Below are positions 57,101 through 64,000 of a stretch of DNA of 64,000 bases, piece by piece (positions within the stretch are counted from its first letter, which is position 1; each line of letters begins with the position of its first letter). This stretch comes from Arenicola marina. Its lineage: Eukaryota > Annelida > Polychaeta > Arenicolidae. A program made the translations under genes and the position numbers. The notes below the pieces were generated by a model. That model was not told the DNA's origin and made no database searches. It saw only the letters and a list, made by a program, of their open reading frames with translations. The stretch spans positions 39,351,373 to 39,415,372 of the forward strand of contig OZ025260.1 in assembly GCA_964019135.1 (NCBI GenBank), in the 5' to 3' direction.

Positions 57101-60100
57101 ATTTTATCATATTATACTTTCATAATAGGAATCTTTAATTGGTCATTTTTTAATAATATTAAAATTTAATAATGATTACATTTTCTTACTTAATAACAAT
57201 GTATATAAACAATATTTAATATTGTTATCTAATCATAATATCTGATAATAGGATTTAATAAATAATAATATTTAATAATAATATATTAAAACAATATGTA
57301 ACACTATATGCATAAGCTTAATATATTGATAATCAAGCGTATTGCAAGTATTATATCAAACATATGTCGACGTCTGGGGAGCAACAAAAGTAAGCCAGGG
57401 GCTCACTATACATATGGACGCAGCGTGAGGTAACGCTCGGCGCCTCAGAGAATACTCACCCTGCCCGATGACTTAATGCCCTTAATTAGGCAGAGAAACA
57501 CCGCGACCCAAGCGAAGAGAAGGCAGCCGAAGAGCTCCCAGCGGATGCCGCCCATGTTGTCTATACCGTCAGAGATCTGTAGCACCTGGCGCCTGAATCA
57601 CCATAGCAACCAGAACAAGCTATAGCAACCATTTCACCATCAACGCAGATGAAATCCAATCATATGGTGTTTTAATTATGCCGCTTTTATGCACACAAGG
57701 ACTAAAATAGGTCAAGGGACATCTTGGGATTCGCCCGGATCACCCCCTCCCCCCCTCCCTCCCGCCCCCCAGCCCAGTATAGATAAAGATCCGACGTTAG
57801 ACGGTTACTTAACGGAGGCATGCGATATGTAATCGCCTATACACACAGGTTTAGGCTCATTCACGTGACTCTTCATTTTCGCTACGAAATCATTTGAAAT
57901 AATTAGTAAACCTTTGGAATTAACCACGTTTTTTTAAAATAATCAGTGTACATCATTTAAATTGTATCCGACGATGATGCTACAATTATTGCTAAATATA
58001 GCTGGATGCCCTTTACTCTGCTTGTGATTGTGATGACAGGTGAAGGTACTTGAACGCTGAACGAATTATTTTGTACAGAATATATCACAAATGGTACTAT
58101 TATAAACTACCGTGCTAGAATAATTCCACTTACTCCCAGAATTCCTCGCTTGGGGATATGAACTTCGTTCCATTGGCGATGGTGTCGTTACCAAGGGAAC
58201 CGTTGTTCATCGACACCGCGTCGTCAAGGTAATCGCTCGTAGCCATGGTGACGTCATATCCAGAGTCGTTGCCATAGAGAGAGAGGTTGGCGTGTGGCGG
58301 GGTCCGGAGGACACAGCGGTCGGTGTTCCAGCTGTTGTCACACGTGGCCCAGGGCAGGACAGGCATAAAGGAGTGGATGAGGTAGTACACGGTCCAGGCG
58401 ATGATGACGTTGTAGTAGATACACACGATGGCAGAGATGATCACCATCCCGTAACCAATACCTACAGTATAGAAAGCCAAACCTATATTAATACCTTTGC
58501 TTTTGGCAGATATAATGGTACGAATGATTCTGAAACTGGCACAAAGAGAGAAATGAAATGACACCAGTAGTCAAACAATATTGCACAGACGCAATGGGGC
58601 CGACACGCATCAGCCCAGGGCATCAGCCCAGGGCATCAGCCCAGGGCATCAGCCCAGGGCATCAGCCCAGGGCATCAGCATAGGGCATCAGCCCAGGGCA
58701 TCAGCCCAGGGCATCAGCTCACGCATCATTACCATCATTATTAACTATAAAAACAAGTAGTGGCCTTTTGCCAGTACGAGAACAAACCCGAAAGATCTTA
58801 TTACAAGTGGCAACTTGTAGTTTGTAGTCGTTAAAACATTAAGGCAAAGACAAAAAGATCACCTCCCTTCGCCTTTAACAATATCCACCCTCGCCCCCCC
58901 GCCCCCCCAATTGGGCGTCCTTTCTCAGTGCAAAATGTACACCATTTTGGCGTGTCCTTTCTCCTGTTTTTTGTACATGACCCTCCCCTTTTATTTCACT
59001 ACCTGCCCAAAGTGGACTTCCCTTCTCACGGATAACTCACCTTTAAACAGAGGGCTGCATGGGCGTATAACTCACCTTTAAACAGAGGGCTGCATGGGCG
59101 TATAACTCACCTTTAAACAAAGGGCTGCATGGGCGTATAACGCCTTTTAACAGAGGGCGAGATGGGCGTATAACTCACCTTTAAACAGAGGGTTGGATGA
59201 ACATATAACTCACCTTTAAACAGAGGGCTGGATGGGCGTATAATTCACCTTTAAGCAGAGGGCTGGATGGGCGTACAACTCACCTTTAAACAGAGGGCTA
59301 GATGGGCGTATAACTCACCTCTAAACAGAGGGTGGGATGAACATATAATTCACCTTTGAACAGAGGGCTGCATGGGCGTATAACTCACCTTTAAACAAAG
59401 GGCTGGATGGGCGTATAACATCTTTTAACAGAGGGCGGGATGGGCGTATAACTCACCTTTAAACAGAGGGTAGGATGAACATATAACTCACCTTTAAACA
59501 GAGGGCTAAATGGGCGTATAACTTACCTTAAAACAGAGGGTTGGAGGAACTGATAACTCACCTTTAAACAGAGGGCTGGATGGGCGTATAATTCACCTTT
59601 AAGCAGAGGGCTGGATGGGCGTATAACTCACCTCTAAACAGAGGGTTGGATGAACATATAATTCACCTTTAAAGCAATATATTCCGTAATTTTTTGTATT
59701 ACCAACCTCTTCCCCATGTCAAATAAGTATATTCTGTCTTGAATTTGAATCCTGAAAGCATGTGGGCTATCCGGAGAGAAGCATTTTGGTCAACGGAGCA
59801 GAAGTTGGTGGCCGGCTTTATATCCCTGCGCGCCTGTTCGCAGTTCGCTATTTTGTGTGCGAGGTCGACCGCGGTTCGCTATCACGTCCGCGCGCGATAA
59901 AAATAAACCGCGCAGTTTTATGTTGAAATTGTTGTTTTACAGACTCTCAGAGATCTAAAACTTATATGCATCATAATTTTGAGATACTTTTAGTCTTGAT
60001 TCTAACATGTAAACAATCTAAGATGGCGCATGTAAGTATATTGCTTTAAACAGAGGGCTGCATGGGCGTATAATTCACCTTTAAGCAGAGGGCTGGATGG

Positions 60101-62427
60101 GCGTACAACTCACTTTTAAACAGAGGGCTAGATGGGCGTATAACTTACCTCTAAACAGAGGGTTGGATGAACATATAATTCACCTTTAAACAGAGAGATG
60201 CATGGGCGTATAACATCTTTTAACAGAGGGCGGGATGGGCGTATAACTCACCTTTAAACAGAGGGTTGGAGGAACTTATAACTCACCTTTAAACAGAGGG
60301 CTGAATGGGCGTATAATTCACCTTTAAGCAGAGGGCTGGATGGGCGTATAACAGACCTTTAAACAGAGGGCTGAATGGGCGTATAATTCACCTTTAAGCA
60401 GAGGGCTGGATGGGCGTATAACTGACCTTTAAACAGAGGGTTGGATGAACTTATAACTCACCTTTAAACAGAGAGCTAGATGGGCGTATAACTCACCTTT
60501 AAACAGAGGGTTGGATGAACTTATAACTCACCTTTAAACAGAGGGCTGGATGGGCGTATAATTCACCTTTAAGCAGAGGGCTGGATGGGCTTATAACTCA
60601 CCTTTAAACAGAGAGCTAGATGGGCGTATAACTTACCTTTAAACAGAGGGTTGGATGAACTTATAACTCACCTTTAAACAGAGGGCTGAATGGGCGTATA
60701 ATTCACCTTTAAGCAGAGGGCTGGATGGGCGTATAACTCACCTTTAAACAGAGAGCTAGATGGGCGTATAACTCACCTTTAAACAGAGGGTTGGATGAAC
60801 TTATAACTCACCTTTAAACAGAGGGCTGGATGGGCATATAATTCACCTTTAAGCAGAGGGCTGGATGGGCTTATAACTCACCTTTAAACAGAGAGCTAGA
60901 TGGGCGTATAACTTACCTTTAAACAGAGGGTTGGATGAACTTATAACTCACCTTTAAACAGAGGGCTGAATGGGCGTATAATTCACCTTTAAGCAGAGGG
61001 CTGGATGGGCTTATAACTCACCTTTAAACAGAGAGCTAGATGGGCGTATAACTCACCTTTAAACAGAGGGTTGGATGAACTTATAACTCACCTTTAAACA
61101 GAGGGCTGAATGGGCGTATAATTCACCTTTAAGCAGAGGGCTGGATGGGCGTATAACTGACCTTTAAACAGAGGGTTGGATGAACTTATAACTCACCTTT
61201 AAACAGAGGGTTGGATGAACTTATAACTCACCTTTAAACAGAGGGTTGGATGAACATATAATTCACCTTTAAACAAAGGGCTGGATGGGCGTATAACATC
61301 TTTTAACAGAGGGCGGGATGGGCGTATAACTCACCTTTAAACAGAGGGTTGGAGGAACTTATAACTCACCTTTAAACAGAGGGCTAAATGGGCGTATAAC
61401 TTACCTTTAAACAGAGGGCTGGAGGAACTTATAACTCACCTTTAAACAGAGGGCTGAATGGGCGTATAATTCACCTTTAAGCAGAGGGCTGGATGGGCGT
61501 ATAACTGACCTTTAAACAGAGGGTTGGATGAACTTATAACTCACCTGTAAACAGAGAGCTAGATGGGCGTATAACTCACCTTTAAACAGAGGGTTGGATG
61601 AACTTATAACTCACCTTTAAACAGAGGGCTGGATGGGCATATAATTCACCTTTAAGCAGAGGGCTGGATGGGCTTATAACTCACCTTTAAACAGAGGACT
61701 CATCCTCCAGACGGTGATGGGGCTGAGGCTGGCGAACTGTCCGTAGGATACCTCCAGGAAGAACAGAGGCATTCCGCACAGCGCCAGGAAGATCAGGTAA
61801 GGGATCAGGAAGGCAGCTGAAGGTCAAACCAGGTTAAATTACTTAACCACACCAAAGGCTACACGCCCGGACCAACGAACGGCCACGAGAAGTGGTAGAA
61901 GATATGACATGTTTATATCCGTTTGTCATGCCATTTATTAAAATTGCATTGTCGGATGAAGAGAATATATAAAATACAAAGCTTATGCATAGAAAACTAT
62001 TTTTCTTATGACAACCGATATTAGTAATGCATTATACTCTGGGTCTGCATAAAATGACCCATGCAATCATTTGGTTTTGGAGAAATAGAGAACGTGCTAA
62101 TGCGTATTTTGTTGATGGCTATTTAGAATCTAGCAAATTATGGCGAGCGATATTTTACGGAAATATATGTTGTTCTACCAACAAATACACCCAGATAACT
62201 TTACATCTACAGTGTGACACAAACATCTCACCGCCGCCATTCCTGTAGCAGAGGTAGGGGAAGCGCCAGATGTTGCCCAGACCCACGGCGTAGCTGATGC
62301 ACGACATGATGAAATCCAGACGACCGATCCAGTTGCCACGCTCTTTGTTCTCGTCACCGCTCGACGACCCATCGGAAGAGAGCGAGACTGAGGCCGACGA
62401 CTTTTTACGGCAGCCCATGTCGTAAAC
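47989..62427 (-). CDS. SLC6-B, glycine-transporter-like Na+/Cl- symporter
   Basis: Tandem paralogue of SLC6-A with the same exon phases. Exons in coding order: E2 62232-62427, E3 61685-61816, E4 58134-58461, E5 57460-57592, E6 56741-56875, E7 56321-56424, E8 55548-55672, E9 55023-55135, E10 54587-54715, E11 49597-49696, E12 49078-49178, E13 48724-48891, E14 47989-48159. They join to 644 codons plus stop. E2 begins after a good acceptor (TTTTTTTTCATCCAG), so a first exon is missing, probably beyond 64,000. TM1 [16 protein letters not shown] lacks the monoamine Asp. TM7 has NSGTS; TM8 begins with GLGSQ (GLGTQ in SLC6-A). EL2 has five sequons. The C-terminal tail [16 protein letters not shown] then [11 protein letters not shown] differs from SLC6-A and ends NAMV. 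Two introns hold huge arrays. Confidence 0.88.
49808..49985 (-). mobile_element. tRNA-derived SINE whose head seeds the 53-bp array
   Basis: Minus-strand body with GGGATAAAGATTCCATATC and AAGAGTAAGTGGTTAT, and a B box GTGGTTCCAATCCC. The head GGTCACCGCGTGGCCTAGTG (A box) lies at the boundary where the array begins. It is related to the SINE at 14166-14430. Confidence 0.75.
49965..53815 (-). repeat. 53-bp minisatellite made from a SINE tRNA-like head
   Basis: About 72 units. Each contains, on the minus strand, GGTCACCGCGTGGCCTAGTG then CGTAACGCGATCGG, the A-box part of the SINE head, plus TCCTGGTCTTGTAGAGGGA. Units vary at a few fixed positions (CGTTACG/CCTTACG, CTACAAG/CTTCAAG). It lies in the SLC6-B intron between E11 and E10. 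Confidence 0.93.
53815..54045 (-). repeat. about 29-bp derivative array
   Basis: About eight units of CTACACTAGGTCACGCGGTGACCCC, a shortened form of the 53-bp unit lacking the CAAGACCAGGACCGATCG segment. Confidence 0.88.
54209..54460. mobile_element. MITE with GGGGCCGTATTCATAATC ends
   Basis: GGGGCCGTATTCATAATC at 54,209 and its inverse GATTATGAATACGGCCCC ending at 54,460. 252 bp, non-coding, lying about 125 bp from the E10 donor of SLC6-B. Confidence 0.8.
56065..56260 (+). repeat. about 31-bp minisatellite in SLC6-B intron 7
   Basis: About six units around AAAATCGACACGCGACATGG. Ends about 60 bp before the E7 donor without including it. Confidence 0.85.
56321..57592 (-). CDS. SLC6-B exons E5 to E7 (TM4 to TM6)
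   Basis: E5 57460-57592 ([22 protein letters not shown]4), E6 56741-56875 ([22 protein letters not shown]5) and E7 56321-56424 ([21 protein letters not shown]6). E7 is 103/104 identical at nucleotide level to SLC6-A E7 while the surrounding introns are unrelated. Confidence 0.9.
57050..57350. other. AT-rich low-complexity stretch in SLC6-B intron
   Basis: Dominated by TAATAATATT-type words. No gene. Confidence 0.6.
58134..58461 (-). CDS. SLC6-B exon E4, TM3 and EL2
   Basis: [30 protein letters not shown], then EL2 with sequons NLS, NDS, NGS, NDT and NGT, ending [11 protein letters not shown]. The middle of EL2 ([19 protein letters not shown]) has no tandem repeat, unlike SLC6-A. Confidence 0.92.
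58608..58720 (+). repeat. 15-bp repeat GGGCATCAGCCCA
   Basis: About eight near-identical 15-bp units in the E3-E4 intron of SLC6-B. Confidence 0.9.
59035..61684 (-). repeat. 35-bp minisatellite copying the SLC6-B E3 end and donor
   Basis: About 65 units. On the minus strand each holds CCTCTGTTTAAAG|GTGAGTTATA, the last 13 nt of exon E3 plus its splice donor, then a GCCCATCCAGC spacer. Variants include GTGAATTATA and units in which AAG|GTG is altered. The array begins directly at the genuine donor (61,684) and fills most of the intron. It is split once by a MITE. Confidence 0.95.
59673..60045. mobile_element. piggyBac-like MITE (copy 2), inside the 35-bp array
   Basis: 373 bp with AGCAATATA at the left and TATATTGCT at the right, flanked by TTAA (59669-59672 and 60046-60049). 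Removing it and one TTAA restores a normal array unit, so the insertion followed array formation. Confidence 0.88.
61685..61816 (-). CDS. SLC6-B exon E3, TM2
   Basis: 132 bp: [20 protein letters not shown] then [19 protein letters not shown] and SPLFK. The 3' end is the seed of the 35-bp array. Confidence 0.92.
62232..62427 (-). CDS. SLC6-B exon E2, N-terminus and TM1
   Basis: [20 protein letters not shown], then a Ser-rich cytosolic segment, [20 protein letters not shown] and [15 protein letters not shown]. If the upstream acceptor is not used, translation could begin at the ATG at 62,418. Confidence 0.88.
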
Positions 62428-62521
62428 CTGGATGAAAAAAAACCGGATTAAATTCGTGGTTTTGCCACACGCTTATAATATGTCGATTTTTAGTCTCTTA
62501 TGTTAGCCCATAATGATCGTT

Positions 62522-62712
62522 TGTTAGGTTGGTTGGTTGTATATTCAGAACGCTTTAGCCCCTTTTGCTCATATCGCGTCAATGGGAGAAAGAACGGAGA
62601 GCAGAGCCGTGTCCCAGTGGTAACCCCCTACTCTTTGCGAAGAAGGATGAGAATGGGATCTTTATCCTGCGACCATACAGATATGGCCACAGCGGGGCGC
62701 GAACCACCGATC
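62522..62712 (-). mobile_element. tRNA-derived SINE whose head is replaced by a 24-bp array
   Basis: Aligns with 14166-14430 from TTCAGAACGCTTTAGCCCC through GGATCTTTATCCTGCGACCA to the B-box region GCGCGAACCACCGATCCAC. The rest of the tRNA-like head is missing and the array starts there. Confidence 0.8.
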
Positions 62713-63411
62713 CACAAACCCCTTAACACCACGTGGTACAAACCTCTAAACACCACGTTACACAAACCTCTTAACACCACGTTACACAAACCCCTTAACA
62801 CCACGTTACACAAACCCCTTACCACCACGTTACACAAACCTCTTAACACCACGTTACACAAACCTCTTAACACCACGATCCACAAACCCCTTAACACCAC
62901 GTTACACAAACCTCTTAACACCACGATCCACAAACCCCTTAACACCACGTTACACAAACCCCTTAACACCACGTTACACAAACCCCTTAACACCACGTTA
63001 CACAAACCTCTTAACACCACGTTACACAAACCCCTTAACACCACGTTACACAAACCCCTTAACACCACGTTACACAAACCTCTTAACACCACGTTACACA
63101 AACCTCTTAACACCACGTTACACAAACCCCTTAACACCACGTTACACAAACCTCTTAACACCACGTTACACAACCCCCTCAACACCACGTTACACAAACC
63201 CCTTAACACCACGTTACACAAACCTCTTAACACCACGTTACACAAACCTCTTAACACCACGTTACACAAACCCCTTAACACCACGTTACACAAACCCCTT
63301 AACACCACGTTACACAAACCTCTTAACACCACGTTACACAAACCCCTTAACACCACGTTACACAAACCTCTTAACACCACGTTACACAAACCTCTTAACA
63401 CCACGTTATAC
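62713..63411. repeat. 24-bp minisatellite
   Basis: About 29 units of CACAAACCCCTTAACACCAC plus GTTA. The 8-codon period keeps frames open (HKPLNTTL repeats on plus, CNVVLRGL on minus), treated as artefact. Confidence 0.93.
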
Positions 63412-63790
63412 AAACTGTGCATTATCTGGATAATGAACAGTTGTTAATATTGACTCCGCCAAGTGTCACGGTGCAATCAGCCGAGTCGAGCTGAGCTGAG
63501 CGGAGGCGCGTTGGCTGATGTTGTCAGAACTTGCCAATTTCAAGACAAACAATGGAATGCAAAAGTCAATCCTTAGCTCCAAGGGGGCGGGGGTTAGATT
63601 AGAAAGGGGGGAGCGTCGGACATTTTCATGTCATGTCATTGCCACAGCAGGTGTCACATATGTGTTTAATGGTGCAGGATAAATATTACAAAATACACGA
63701 CATATATGGATGATTCATTTGCAAGCAGAAGTGTTAGATCCCTCATATCGCTTTTCAGGGGGCGATGTTTTCAAGAAAGTTAGACGTAAT
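63412..63790 (+). repeat. older interspersed repeat, uninterrupted copy
   Basis: Inverse of the copy at 35450-36345. It holds the empty site (AAGTGTCACGG) for the MITE that splits the other copy. Confidence 0.75.
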
Positions 63791-64000
63791 GACTTAATTG
63801 AACCGTGCGTGGTGATTTAGAAAACAAGACTTCCAAAAAAATGTCTACTTCCTCCAAGCCTTCCCATCCCTACCCTCCCCCCCTTGGGCTACACAATGAC
63901 GAACCGTTGTTTCCATAATGCGCTCACTTATTAGTCCTGATGTGCAATAAGACCGATCCAGACTGTCAATCATTCACTCACGTCACTGTTGCTTTTATCC

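Noticed and set aside
62500-63447. 315-codon open frame with HKPLNTTL repeats
   Set aside because: 24-bp array frame effect, with its start inside a SINE.

Overview
The window looks like metazoan, most likely amphioxus (Branchiostoma-like), nuclear DNA. Coding exons are short, GC-rich and bounded by GT-AG introns, noncoding DNA is AT-richer, and very large minisatellites occupy roughly a third of the sequence. The species call is an inference from protein similarity and repeat style, not a database result.

Layout. (1) 1-5263, plus strand: the 3' part of the exosome nuclease gene DIS3/RRP44 (end of the RNB domain, S1-like domain, basic tail). Its first visible exon lies in a 68-bp tandem array. 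(2) 8092-25125, minus strand: SLC6-A, a glycine-transporter-like Na+/Cl- symporter with 13 well-supported coding exons plus a tentative first exon at 25,096-25,125. (3) The long first intron of SLC6-A (if that exon is right) holds MITEs, a GC-rich foldback, a broken Polinton capsid block (about 19.3-21.9 kb) and a 30-bp array. (4) 25.1-39.5 kb is intergenic and repeat-rich: a 3.5-kb non-autonomous Helitron, a solo LTR split by a MITE, G/C-capped repeats, and a MITE nested in an older repeat. (5) 39,464-47,988 is one 48-bp minisatellite of about 180 units that ends on the stop codon of the next gene. (6) 47,989-62,427, minus strand: SLC6-B, a tandem paralogue of SLC6-A with the same 13 exon phases. 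Its introns carry a 53-bp array grown from a SINE head and a 35-bp array grown from one of its own splice donors. (7) 62.4-64 kb: a SINE with a 24-bp array and an inverted copy of an older repeat.

The main observation is that minisatellites here repeatedly start at coding-exon edges. Three large arrays copy an exon 3' end together with its 5' splice site (DIS3, SLC6-A exon 11, SLC6-B exon 3). One large array and one two-copy duplication copy a stop codon with its flank (SLC6-B and DIS3). The SLC6-B donor array exists in SLC6-A at the same exon as exactly two units with the same 35-bp spacing, so the founding duplication can be seen beside its about 65-copy descendant. Two more arrays start inside tRNA-derived SINE heads. 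From memory and unverified, amphioxus minisatellites overlapping exon-intron boundaries have been reported before under the name 'mirage' minisatellites. What may be new here is the clustering, the stop-codon arrays and the paralogue pair that catches the birth of an array.

SLC6-A and SLC6-B are tandem duplicates sharing substrate-site features (no Asp in TM1, so an amino-acid rather than a monoamine transporter; Asn and Ser of the chloride site in TM7). They have patchy, near-identical blocks that suggest gene conversion. DIS3 is a functionally unrelated neighbour.
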